Shown here: piece by piece, positions 37,410-44,555 of the stretch | Layout: each line of letters opens with the position of its first letter | How positions within the stretch are numbered: the stretch's first letter is position 1 | The notes under the pieces: generated by a model | What the model saw: only the letters and a program-made list of their open reading frames with translations | The model's database searches: none | Told to the model about the DNA's origin: nothing | From: Micromonospora kangleipakensis | GTDB taxonomy: Bacteria > Actinomycetota > Actinomycetes > Mycobacteriales > Micromonosporaceae | DNA: 64,000 nt | Direction: 5' to 3' | NCBI RefSeq assembly: GCF_004217615.1 | Contig: NZ_SHLD01000001.1 | Coordinates: forward strand, 6,944,001-7,008,000 | Program-made: the position numbers and the translations under genes

Positions 37410-38363
37410 TCAGGCGGTGTGGTCGATGACGACCTTGCCGAAGACGTCGCCGGAGGCGAGGCGGGCGAAGGCGTCCTCGATCCGGTTGAACGGCACCACG
37501 CTGTCGACCACCGGGCGGACCTCGTTCTCGGCGCAGAACGCGAGCAGCTCGGTCAGCTCGGCCGGGGTGCCCATCGAGGTGCCCAGGATCTCCAGCTGCA
37601 TGGCGAAGACCCGGCGCAGGTTGACCTTGGGCTCGTGCCCGGCGGTGGCGCCGGAGACGACGATCCGGGCCATCGGCGCGGCCGACTTGAGGGAGTGGTC
37701 GAAGGTCGCCGCGCCGACCGTCTCGATCACCACGTCGACCCGCTCGGGCAGCCGGGTGCCGGGTTCCACCGCGGTCGCCCCCAGTTCGGTGATCCGCTCC
37801 CGCTTGGCGGCGTCCCGGCTGGTGGCGTACACCCGCTTGCCGAGCGCGACGCCGAGCGCGACGGCCGCGGTGGCCACGCCGCCGCCGGCCCCCTGGACCA
37901 GCACCGACTCGCCCTCGTCGACCCGGCCCTTGGTGGTGAGCATCCGCCACGCGGTCAGCCAGGCCGTGGGCAGGCACGCCGCGTCGGTCGCCGCCAGGCC
38001 GGTGGGCAGCGGCAGCAGGTTCATCCGGGGTACGGCCACCCGCTCGGCGAAGGTGCCGGGGAAGTGCTCGGAGAGGATGGAGATCCCGCGCGGGTCGCCC
38101 GGGGTGGGCACGACCGGGTAGATGACCACCTCGTTGCCGTCCGGGTCGGTGCCGACCGCGTCGCAGCCGAGGATCATCGGCAGCTGGTCCGGGCCGAGCC
38201 CCACCCCGCGCAGCGACCAGAGGTCGTGGTGGTTGAGCGAGCTGGCCCGCACCTGCACGGTGACCCAGTCCTCCTGCGGGTGGACCGGCTCGGGGCGGTC
38301 GCCGACGCTGAGCGCGGCGAGCGGGTTGTCGGCGTCGAAGCTCGAGGCATAGGCGGCACGCAT
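37410..38363 (-). CDS. Zinc-type alcohol dehydrogenase/quinone-oxidoreductase family protein (MDR superfamily)
   Basis: The MDR-family oxidoreductase of about 317 residues has a GroES-like N-terminal domain (LNHHDLWSLRGVG, LGCDAVGT) and a Rossmann domain with GAGGGVATAAVALGVALG. It lacks the structural-zinc cysteines, as in the quinone reductase branch, and should use NADPH. The ATG at 38363 is chosen because TACCGT lies exactly 7 nt upstream. A GTG at 38372 would add three residues but overlaps that hexamer. It lies alone downstream of malic enzyme on the same strand, across a hairpin repeat. Confidence 0.85.
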   Translation of the reverse strand: MRAAYASSFDADNPLAALSVGDRPEPVHPQEDWVTVQVRASSLNHHDLWSLRGVGLGPDQLPMILGCDAVGTDPDGNEVVIYPVVPTPGDPRGISILSEHFPGTFAERVAVPRMNLLPLPTGLAATDAACLPTAWLTAWRMLTTKGRVDEGESVLVQGAGGGVATAAVALGVALGKRVYATSRDAAKRERITELGATAVEPGTRLPERVDVVIETVGAATFDHSLKSAAPMARIVVSGATAGHEPKVNLRRVFAMQLEILGTSMGTPAELTELLAFCAENEVRPVVDSVVPFNRIEDAFARLASGDVFGKVVIDHTA

Positions 38364-38370
38364 GATCGGC

Positions 38371-38376
38371 ACGGTA
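38371..38376 (-). promoter_or_regulatory. -10 hexamer TACCGT of the MDR oxidoreductase gene (leaderless)
   Basis: TACCGT on the minus strand lies exactly 7 nt before the ATG at 38363. A weak TTCTTA is found 17 nt further upstream. Confidence 0.5.
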
Positions 38377-38393
38377 ACAAGCTGAGCGCCCGT

Positions 38394-38436
38394 TAAGAAG
38401 GGGCCCTTCCCATCAAAACGCGATAAGAAGGGCCCC
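38394..38436. repeat. Hairpin element with paired TAAGAAGGG(G)CCC units
   Basis: GGGGCCCTTC (38400-38409) pairs perfectly with GAAGGGCCCC (38427-38436) around a 17-nt AT-rich loop. The unit TAAGAAGGG(G)CCC also occurs as a direct repeat at 38394 and 38424. It follows the malic enzyme stop on the minus strand and can act as its terminator. I recall similar sequences scattered in Micromonosporaceae genomes, which is not checkable here. Confidence 0.65.
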
Positions 38437-38456
38437 GTGCTTCCGGGCGGTGCCGG

Positions 38457-39632
38457 TCAGCGGCGGGCGACGCCGTCGCGGCGGGCGGCCTCGGCCACCG
38501 CCTCGGCGACCGCGGGGGCGACCCGCGGGTCCAGCGGGGAGGGCACGATCGCCTCGGCGGTCAGCGACTCGGCGACCACGCCGGCGATCGCGTCGGCGGC
38601 GGCCACCTTCATCCCCTCGGTGATCCGGGTGGCCCGGGCGTCCAGCGCACCCCGGAACACGCCGGGAAAGGCGAGCACGTTGTTGATCTGGTTGGGGTAG
38701 TCGCTGCGGCCGGTGGCGACCACCGCGACGTGCCGGGCGGCCACCTCGGGGTGCACCTCGGGGGTGGGGTTGGCCAGCGCGAAGACGATGCCCCCGGGCG
38801 CCATCCCGGCCACCGCCGACTCGGGGATCTGCCCGCCGGAGACGCCGATCAGGACGTCCGCGCCGCGCAGCGCCTCGGTGATGTCGCCCTGCCGGCCCTC
38901 GGCGTTGGTGGTCTCCGCCAGCTCCGCCTTGGTCCCCGTCAGCTCCCGGTGCCGGCCGATGATCCCCTTGGAGTCGCAGACCACCACCTGGTCCGGGTTA
39001 ACTCCCCCGGCGACCAGCATCTTGGTCACCGCCACCCCGGCCGCGCCGGCGCCGCTGACCGCCACCCGCAGGTCACCGAGCTTGCGGTTGAGCAGGGTGG
39101 CCGCGTTGCGCAGCGCGGCCAGCACCACGATCGCGGTGCCGTGCTGGTCGTCGTGGAAGACCGGGATCGGCAGCGCCTCGTCCAGTCGGCGTTCCACCTC
39201 GAAGCAGCGGGGGGCGCTGATGTCCTCCAGGTTGATCCCGCCGAACGACGGCGCGAGGGCCTTCACCGCGGCCACGATCTCGTCCACGTCCTGGGTGTCC
39301 AGGCAGATCGGCACCGCGTCCACGCCGGCGAACTGCTTGAACAGCACCGCCTTGCCCTCCATCACCGGCAGCGCCGCGCGGGGGCCGATGTTGCCCAGGC
39401 CGAGTACGGCGGAGCCGTCGGTGACCACGGCGACGGTGTGCGACACCCAGGTGTAGTCGTCGGCGAGGGCAGGATCGGCGGCGATCGCCTCGCACACCCG
39501 GGCCACCCCGGGGGTGTACGCGAGGGAGAGGTCCTCCCGGCTGGTGAGCGGGACGGTCGAGGCGACGGCCATCTTGCCGCCGACGTGCAGCCGGAAGACG
39601 GGATCAGCGGGGTCCACGGTGGACGAAGACAT
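38457..39632 (-). CDS. NAD(P)-dependent malic enzyme
   Basis: The 391-residue short-form bacterial malic enzyme decarboxylates malate to pyruvate. Motifs are LAYTPGVARVCEAI, VTDGSAVLGLGNIGP, KAVLFKQFAGVDAVPI, metal-binding FHDDQHGTAIV and the Rossmann VAVSGAGAAGVAVTKML, then FALANPTPEV. It lacks the C-terminal phosphotransacetylase-like domain of long MaeB. The ATG at 39632 has TGGAG 8 nt upstream. It links the TCA cycle to pyruvate and NAD(P)H supply. Confidence 0.93.
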   Translation of the reverse strand: MSSSTVDPADPVFRLHVGGKMAVASTVPLTSREDLSLAYTPGVARVCEAIAADPALADDYTWVSHTVAVVTDGSAVLGLGNIGPRAALPVMEGKAVLFKQFAGVDAVPICLDTQDVDEIVAAVKALAPSFGGINLEDISAPRCFEVERRLDEALPIPVFHDDQHGTAIVVLAALRNAATLLNRKLGDLRVAVSGAGAAGVAVTKMLVAGGVNPDQVVVCDSKGIIGRHRELTGTKAELAETTNAEGRQGDITEALRGADVLIGVSGGQIPESAVAGMAPGGIVFALANPTPEVHPEVAARHVAVVATGRSDYPNQINNVLAFPGVFRGALDARATRITEGMKVAAADAIAGVVAESLTAEAIVPSPLDPRVAPAVAEAVAEAARRDGVARR

Positions 39633-39771
39633 TGGTGACTCCAGGATCTGTCGAGCAGACGGACCGGCCGGCTCGGACGCGAGGTCAGCGGCGAGCGGGG
39701 CGGGCGGTGCGGGGGTCACCCGGGCACTTTCCGAGCATAGTGGCGCACGCGTAGCGCCGATGTGAGCGGGG

Positions 39772-40122
39772 TCATATCCGTCGGCGGCGCATCCGACCAG
39801 GCCGGGGCCAGTACCGGACCAGCACCCGGCCCCGGACGTCGGCCACCCCGTACGCCCGGGAGTCGTCGGCGACCAGGTCGTTGTCGCCGCGTAGCCACCA
39901 ACCGCCGTCCTGCGGGCGGACCGCCCGCTTCACGACCAGCAGGTCGGGGCGGCTGCGGAAGACCGCGACCACCACGTCGCCCGGACGGACGGCCCGACCG
40001 CCCGTGCGTACCAGCACCGAGTCGCCGTGGCGCAGCGTCGGGACCATGGAGGGTCCGGTGACCAGGACGGTCACCAACGGGCCGCGCAGCTCGGGCGCGG
40101 CGGAGTCGCCTGTGGCGCCCAT
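39772..40122 (-). CDS. sodX: Nickel-type superoxide dismutase maturation protease (S26 family)
   Basis: The 116-residue signal-peptidase-like S26 protease has the catalytic Ser in VTGPSMVPTLRHGD and the Lys in LLVVKRAVRP. The box GDNDLVADDSRAYG is also present. It has no membrane helix, fitting a cytosolic processing enzyme. It is divergent from the nickel SOD gene, whose N-terminal propeptide it is expected to remove so that the new His can bind nickel. AGGTGA lies upstream of the ATG at 40122. Confidence 0.88.
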   Translation of the reverse strand: MGATGDSAAPELRGPLVTVLVTGPSMVPTLRHGDSVLVRTGGRAVRPGDVVVAVFRSRPDLLVVKRAVRPQDGGWWLRGDNDLVADDSRAYGVADVRGRVLVRYWPRPGRMRRRRI

Positions 40123-40206
40123 CGGGTTTCACCTCCCGCCCGCCGGGGAGCATGTCCAGGAGTAATGTCGGGTTGGATCATCGCAAACATCCCATGGAGG
40201 ACCCTG

Positions 40207-40611
40207 ATGCGCCTTCCTCGCATCCTTTCGCCCCGTGTGACCGCCAGCGCGCACTGCGACCTGCCGTGCGGCGTGTACGACCCGGCGCAGGCCCGGATCG
40301 AGGCCGAGTCGGTCAAAATGATCTGCGAGAAGTACCAGGCGAACACCGACCCGGAGTTCCGCACCCGGGCCATCATCATCAAGGAACAGCGCGCCGAGCT
40401 GGTCAAGCACCACCTGTGGGTGCTGTGGACCGACTACTTCAAGCCGGCCCACTTCGAGAAGTACCCGAACCTGCACCAACTCTTCAACGAGGCCACCAAG
40501 ATCGCCGGCGGCGGCGGCGCCAAGGGCAGCGTGGACCCGGCCAAGGCCGACGAGCTGCTGCAGAAGATCGACGAGATCTCCAAGATCTTCTGGGAGACCA
40601 AGAAGGCGTGA
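40207..40611 (+). CDS. sodN: Nickel superoxide dismutase
   Basis: The 134-residue protein has a 15-residue propeptide (MRLPRILSPRVTASA) followed by the nickel hook HCDLPCGVY. After cleavage His1, Cys2 and Cys6 bind the metal. The rest is a four-helix bundle ending IFWETKKA. It converts superoxide to peroxide and oxygen in the cytosol as a hexamer. GGAGGA lies 7 nt before the ATG, and a -10-like TAATGT is at 40163-40168. In Streptomyces nickel represses or induces SOD genes through Nur; no Nur box is obvious here. The stop overlaps the next gene. Confidence 0.96.
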   Translation: MRLPRILSPRVTASAHCDLPCGVYDPAQARIEAESVKMICEKYQANTDPEFRTRAIIIKEQRAELVKHHLWVLWTDYFKPAHFEKYPNLHQLFNEATKIAGGGGAKGSVDPAKADELLQKIDEISKIFWETKKA

Positions 40612-41132
40612 CCCTGGCTGCCCAGGCACCGACGATCCGGCCGGCGCGTCCCGAGGACGTGCCGGCCGTCGTCGCGATGGTGCACGAACTCGCCGAGTAC
40701 GAGCGCGCCCCCGAGCAGTGCCACCTGACCGCCGAGCAGTTGACCGCCGCCCTGTTCGGGCCGGCCCCGGCGCTCTTCGGGCACGTCGCGGTGGACGCCC
40801 GCGACGAACCGCTCGGCTTCGCGCTGTGGTTCCTGAACTTCTCCACCTGGGAAGGCGTGCACGGCATCTACCTGGAGGACCTGTACGTCCGCCCGGCCGC
40901 CCGGGGCAGCGGGGCGGGCCGGCTGCTGCTGGCCACCCTCGCCGCGCTCTGCGTCGAGCGGGGCTACCGGCGGCTCGACTGGTGGATGATCAACTGGAAT
41001 CCGGCGGCCGGCTTCTACGCCGCCATCGGGGCGACGCCGATGGACGAGTGGGTGCCGTACCGGCTCACCGGCCCGGCGCTGCACGGCCTCGCCGCGCAGG
41101 CGACGGCCGTGCCCCCGCATCCGCAGACCTGA
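40608..41132 (+). CDS. GNAT N-acetyltransferase (diamine/thialysine acetyltransferase-like)
   Basis: The 174-residue protein has GNAT motif A (IYLEDLYVRPAARGSGAGRLL) and motif B (DWWMINWNPAAGFYAAIGA). It strongly resembles SSAT-type enzymes that acetylate polyamines or thialysine. The GTG at 40608 overlaps the sodN stop (GTGA), so the two are co-translated. The link between nickel SOD and this acetyltransferase is not understood. Confidence 0.85.
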   Translation: MTLAAQAPTIRPARPEDVPAVVAMVHELAEYERAPEQCHLTAEQLTAALFGPAPALFGHVAVDARDEPLGFALWFLNFSTWEGVHGIYLEDLYVRPAARGSGAGRLLLATLAALCVERGYRRLDWWMINWNPAAGFYAAIGATPMDEWVPYRLTGPALHGLAAQATAVPPHPQT

Positions 41133-41137
41133 CCGGG

Positions 41138-41143
41138 TAGAGT
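41138..41143 (+). promoter_or_regulatory. Putative -10 TAGAGT of the anti-sigma factor gene
   Basis: TAGAGT lies 22 nt before the GTG at 41165 and would give a short leader containing GGGGGG as ribosome-binding site. Confidence 0.35.
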
Positions 41144-41164
41144 CCCGCACCGGGGGGATGAGGC

Positions 41165-41572
41165 GTGACTCAACTGACCGGCCAGCCGACGACCGACGAC
41201 GACGTGGTGCACCTCACCGTGCCCGCCGACGGCGGTTATCTCGGCGTGCTCCGCACCGCCACGGCGGGTCTCGCGGCCCGCCTCCAGTTCGCCCTCGACG
41301 AGATCGAGGACCTGCGCATCGCCGTCGACGAGGCGTGCGCCATGCTGCTCGCCATCGCCACCCGGAACGCCGAGCTGGAGTGCCGCTTCGCGGTGACCGA
41401 CGACGCGCTCACCGTCGAGGTGACCGTGCCGACCGTCCGGGGCGCCACCCTCCCGTCCGAGTCGTCCTTCGCCTGGAAGGTGCTCACCGCGCTGACCACG
41501 TCGGCGGCCGCTAAGGCGGCCGACGGGCGGGCCACCATTTCGCTGCTCACCCGCCGCGCCTCCGGCTACTGA
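41165..41572 (+). CDS. UsfX/RsbW-type anti-sigma factor (HATPase fold)
   Basis: The 135-residue protein matches M. tuberculosis UsfX in the block DLRIAVDEACAMLLA (DLRLAVDEVCTRLIR in UsfX as I recall) and the C-terminal SSFAWKVLTALTT. Such proteins bind a SigF/SigB sigma factor and are countered by STAS antagonists. The usual N-box asparagine is replaced, as in UsfX. No sigma factor gene follows. The next gene is on the other strand, so the partner is encoded elsewhere. Confidence 0.82.
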   Translation: MTQLTGQPTTDDDVVHLTVPADGGYLGVLRTATAGLAARLQFALDEIEDLRIAVDEACAMLLAIATRNAELECRFAVTDDALTVEVTVPTVRGATLPSESSFAWKVLTALTTSAAAKAADGRATISLLTRRASGY

Positions 41573-41608
41573 CCCACCGCGCCCGGGCGCCTCAGCACGC
41601 CCCGCGGG

Positions 41609-41998
41609 TCACTCGAAGCCGAGTGCCCGGTTGGTCGGCGGACTGACCAGCAGGCCGGTGACGCCGAGCCCGAGGGCCATCAGCGGCAGGCCCAGCCAGC
41701 CCAGCCCGCCCTGGATCATGTACCAGCCGATCGGCAGCAGCATGAGCTGGAGCACGATGGCCGGGGCCCGGGCGCCGCTCTTCCGGCGGGCCAACGCGCC
41801 GCCGAGGGCCCAGAGCGCCGCCGCGCCGGCGATCGCGAACGCGGTGACCAGCAGTGCCGTGGTGAGGTCGCTCGTGGTGGCGGTGAGGTCGGACCAGAGC
41901 AGCCAGACCGCGACCAGGCCGAGCGCCACCGCCTCGGCGCGCAGCAGGCGTACCGCCCAACGGAGGGTGTCGGGAATCGGCTCGGAGTCGATGGTCAC
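41609..41998 (-). CDS. Small four-helix membrane protein of unknown function
   Basis: The 129-residue protein starts VTIDSEPIPDTLRW and has four membrane helices (about 22-40, 50-70, 85-103, 105-120). It ends SPPTNRALGFE. No catalytic residues are seen. The GTG at 41998 is fixed by TATCGT exactly 7 nt upstream; the open frame upstream of it belongs to the opposite-strand kinase gene. It is divergent from the diacylglycerol kinase gene, sharing a 43-base promoter gap. Confidence 0.75.
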   Translation of the reverse strand: MTIDSEPIPDTLRWAVRLLRAEAVALGLVAVWLLWSDLTATTSDLTTALLVTAFAIAGAAALWALGGALARRKSGARAPAIVLQLMLLPIGWYMIQGGLGWLGLPLMALGLGVTGLLVSPPTNRALGFE

Positions 41999-42005
41999 GC
42001 GCGAC

Positions 42006-42034
42006 ACGATACCCGTGGGTAGGCGCGGTACAGT
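42006..42034. promoter_or_regulatory. Divergent leaderless promoters between membrane protein and lipid kinase genes
   Basis: TATCGT (42006-42011, minus) lies 7 nt before the GTG at 41998. TACAGT (42029-42034, plus) lies 7 nt before the ATG at 42042. The two -10 elements are only 17 bases apart, so their -35 regions overlap the opposing unit. Confidence 0.55.
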
Positions 42035-42041
42035 GCCGCCC

Positions 42042-42992
42042 ATGCGGGCCGTCCTGGTGGTCAATCCGAAGGCCACCACCACCAGCGAACGCAGCCGGGA
42101 CGTCCTGGTCCGGGCGCTGCGCAGCGAAGTCGACCTGTCGGTGCGGTACACCCGCCGACGGGGCCACGCCATGGATCTGGCCCGGGGGGCCGCCGAGGAG
42201 GGCGTCGACCTGGTGGTCACGCTGGGTGGCGACGGCACGGTGAACGAGGTGGTGAACGGCCTGATGGCGGCCGAGCCGCCGACGTTCCGGACCGGCGACA
42301 CGCCGGCGGAGCGGCTGCCCGCCCTGGCCACCGTCCCCGGCGGCTCGACGAACGTCTTCGCCCGGGCGCTGGGGCTGCCCCGGGAGTGGCCGGAGGGGAC
42401 CAGCATGATCCTGGAGGGGCTGCGCCTGGGCCGCTCCCGGACGATCGGCCTGGGCCGGGCGGACGACCGGTACTTCACCTTCTGCGCCGGCTTCGGCGTC
42501 GACGCCGCGGTGATCCACCGGGTCGAGAAAGCCCGGCGGAAGGGACGGGTCTCCACGCCCGGGCTCTACCTGCGGTCGACCGTCGGGCAGTACTTCTTCG
42601 GCTCGGACCGGCGGCATCCGGCGATCAGCCTGGAACGCCCGGGCGAGCAGGCCGAGGGCGAGTTGGCGACGGTCATCATCCAGAACACCGCGCCGTGGAC
42701 GTACCTGGGCGAGCGGGAGATCAACCCGAACCCGGAGGCCTCGTTCGACCTCGGCCTCGACGTGCTGGCGATGCGTCAGCTCCGGGTCGCCAGTACGGCA
42801 CGGACGGTGACCCAGTCCTTCTCCCGGAATCCGGGTCCGCGTGGGCGTCAGGTGCTCCAACTGCACGACGTGTCGGAGTTCACCCTGCTCTCGGCCCGTC
42901 CGCAGGCATTTCAACTCGACGGGGACTACCTTGGCGAGCGGGAGAAAGTTAGATTCACATCCGTTCCGGCCGCACTGAGAGTAATCTGCTAG
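42042..42992 (+). CDS. Diacylglycerol kinase/sphingosine kinase-family lipid kinase
   Basis: The 316-residue protein has the DAGK catalytic domain: VVNPKATTT, VVTLGGDGTVNEVVNGL, TVPGGSTNVFARALGLP, and FCAGFGVDAAVIHRVE. A C-terminal beta-rich domain with AFQLDGDYLGER follows. It phosphorylates a lipid hydroxyl with ATP, probably diacylglycerol for phospholipid recycling. Mycobacterial homologues lie near whiB1 as well. A short CCACCGC/GCGGTGG hairpin at 43026-43045 follows. Confidence 0.9.
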   Translation: MRAVLVVNPKATTTSERSRDVLVRALRSEVDLSVRYTRRRGHAMDLARGAAEEGVDLVVTLGGDGTVNEVVNGLMAAEPPTFRTGDTPAERLPALATVPGGSTNVFARALGLPREWPEGTSMILEGLRLGRSRTIGLGRADDRYFTFCAGFGVDAAVIHRVEKARRKGRVSTPGLYLRSTVGQYFFGSDRRHPAISLERPGEQAEGELATVIIQNTAPWTYLGEREINPNPEASFDLGLDVLAMRQLRVASTARTVTQSFSRNPGPRGRQVLQLHDVSEFTLLSARPQAFQLDGDYLGEREKVRFTSVPAALRVIC

Positions 42993-43025
42993 GTCTCGGG
43001 TACTCCCGTCGGTTGACGCGGTCAC

Positions 43026-43045
43026 CCACCGCATCCTGGCGGTGG
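43026..43045 (+). terminator. Short hairpin after the lipid kinase gene
   Basis: CCACCGC and GCGGTGG form a 7-bp stem with a 6-nt loop, 34 bases after the stop. Confidence 0.45.
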
Positions 43046-43166
43046 CCGCCACACCCGAGGGGTAGGTGCCGGAAATGTCAGCAATGTCACGCGGACTGTA
43101 CTATATTGATTCTCGACTGTGGTACACCGGGTAACCAGAGCGCTCTGAAACCCGGACAAAAGGGCG

Positions 43167-43180
43167 GTGAGCTCGCTCAC
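43167..43180. promoter_or_regulatory. CRP-like palindrome 1 upstream of whiB1
   Basis: GTGA-GCTCGC-TCAC is a perfect match to the core GTGA-N6-TCAC of CRP-family sites, centred at 43173.5. Confidence 0.5.
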
Positions 43181-43224
43181 TGCTCGGAGTTTTTCCGAGC
43201 GTCGCCCTTGACATCGCGACAGTT

Positions 43225-43240
43225 CGTGAAAGTATTCACA
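43225..43240. promoter_or_regulatory. CRP-like palindrome 2 overlapping the whiB1 promoter region
   Basis: CGTGA-AAGTAT-TCACA keeps both conserved half-sites of CRP-family operators. It is centred 59 bases downstream of palindrome 1 and lies just after TTGACA (43208-43213), so binding would affect a promoter there. Confidence 0.6.
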
Positions 43241-43437
43241 AGCGAACTTGTGTTACCGGGACATTGCCTGGATATGCTCGGCAGGTTGAGCTGTTCCAGC
43301 AGGTCCAGGGGCCCGCAGCCTGCTCACGCAGCGCCGAATTGATGGACGCTGACCGTCACCAATCGGCATTGCGGATGCATATAGGAAAAGCACGAAGCGA
43401 TATCTGCCACCCATCCAGAATGAGGAGTGTTGCCGCC

Positions 43438-43695
43438 ATGGACTGGCGTCACCATGCTGTCTGCCGCGACGAGGACCCGGAGCTGTTCTTCCCGATCGGG
43501 ACGTCCGGTCCGGCTCTCCTGCAGGTCGAGCAGGCCAAGGCCGTCTGCCGGCGCTGCTCCGTGACCGACGAGTGCCTGAAGTGGGCGCTCGAGTCCGGTC
43601 AGGATGCCGGCGTCTGGGGCGGGATGAGCGAAGAGGAGCGCCGTGCGGTCAAGCGCCGCGGCGGTCTCCGGGTGCTGCGCGCTCACTCCGCCTGA
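43438..43695 (+). CDS. whiB1: WhiB1-type [4Fe-4S] transcriptional regulator
   Basis: The 85-residue protein has cysteines at 9, 37, 40 and 46, the same spacing as M. tuberculosis WhiB1. The GVWGGMSEEERRAVKRR turn and basic tail follow. WhiB1 carries a nitric-oxide-sensitive [4Fe-4S] cluster, binds domain 4 of the principal sigma factor and is essential in mycobacteria. The ATG at 43438 is preceded by GAGGAG at about 10 nt. Upstream CRP-like palindromes suggest cAMP-linked control as in mycobacteria. Confidence 0.95.
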   Translation: MDWRHHAVCRDEDPELFFPIGTSGPALLQVEQAKAVCRRCSVTDECLKWALESGQDAGVWGGMSEEERRAVKRRGGLRVLRAHSA

Positions 43696-43713
43696 CCACA
43701 CCGCACAGCTGTA

Positions 43714-43741
43714 CGCCCCGGCAGGGTCACCCGCCGGGGCG
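43714..43741. terminator. Bidirectional hairpin between whiB1 and the chelatase gene
   Basis: CGCCCCGGC and GCCGGGGCG pair, with an inner GGG/CCC. The hairpin separates convergent genes. Confidence 0.7.
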
Positions 43742-43793
43742 TTGCGCTGTCCGGGGGCGCTGCCGGGAACGCCGTGGACCGGGCCGTGGGAGC

Positions 43794-44555
43794 TCATCGC
43801 GGCCGCGCGGCGTCGACGCGACGGAGGACCAGGTCCGCGAGGTCGGGGGCGTCGGTGAGCGGGGCGGCCACCGCCGTCGCGCCGGCGTCCCGGGCCGCCG
43901 CCAGCACCCTGTCATGGAACAGGCCGGGAGCCAGGAAGTAGGCGGCCACCGCGACCCGCCGGGCACCCGCCGCGCGCAGCTTCGCCACCGCGACGCCGGC
44001 CGCCGGGGGCGCCGCCGAGGCGTACGACACCCGGCAGGGCACGCCGAGCTCCGCCCCGAGGGCCGTCGCCACCCGCCCCACCGAGCCGCGCGCCCGGGGG
44101 TCCCGGGTGCCCGCCGCGGCCAGCACCAGGGCGTCGACGGGTCCGGCCGCGGCCTCGGCGAGCCGTCGCCGCAGCCCGGCCAGGAGCGCACCGTCCACCA
44201 TCCCGTCCGCCGGCCCCAGCACGTCGGTGATCCGGACGTCCATCGGCGGCCCCGACTCCCGCGCCGCGGCGACCGCCGCCGGGATGTCGACCTTCCGGTG
44301 GTACGCGGCGGTCAGCAGCAGCGGGACCAGCACCGCCCGAGGATGACCCGCGGCGGCGAGGTCGCGCAGCACGCCGGTCGGCCCCGGCTCGGTGTGGTCC
44401 AGCCAGCTCGGCAGCACCGTGGTCCCGGGGCGGGCCGCCTCGACGGCCCGGGCCAGCGCGCGGGTCGCCCCGGCGGCGCGGGGATCGCGGCTGCCGTGCG
44501 CGACCAGGACCACCGGGGCGGCCCCGACGACCGCCCCGGCGAACGCCGAGGTCAC
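43794..44555 (-). CDS. Sirohydrochlorin chelatase-like protein (CbiX/SirB family)
   Basis: The 253-residue protein has two tandem CbiX-like halves. The first starts VVLVAHGSRDPRA and has AAYHRKVDIP. The second has LVLAAAGTRDPRARGS and AAYFLAPGLFHDRV. The His residues in AHGS and the YH pair are candidate metal ligands. In this operon it most likely inserts iron into sirohydrochlorin to make siroheme for the sulfite reductase encoded upstream. The GTG at 44555 overlaps the cysH stop. M. tuberculosis che1 sits in the same place after nirA-cysH. Confidence 0.85.
   Translation of the reverse strand: MTSAFAGAVVGAAPVVLVAHGSRDPRAAGATRALARAVEAARPGTTVLPSWLDHTEPGPTGVLRDLAAAGHPRAVLVPLLLTAAYHRKVDIPAAVAAARESGPPMDVRITDVLGPADGMVDGALLAGLRRRLAEAAAGPVDALVLAAAGTRDPRARGSVGRVATALGAELGVPCRVSYASAAPPAAGVAVAKLRAAGARRVAVAAYFLAPGLFHDRVLAAARDAGATAVAAPLTDAPDLADLVLRRVDAARPR

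Larger units (their letters stand above)
42993..43437 (+). other. Long regulatory intergenic region upstream of whiB1
   Basis: This 445-base region has several signals: a hairpin at 43026-43045, an AT-rich stretch at about 43100-43115, two GTGA-N6-TCAC palindromes, a GCTCGGA/TCCGAGC hairpin at 43182-43200 and TTGACA at 43208-43213. No protein gene is seen. A long 5' leader of whiB1 or a small RNA could be encoded here. Confidence 0.6.
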
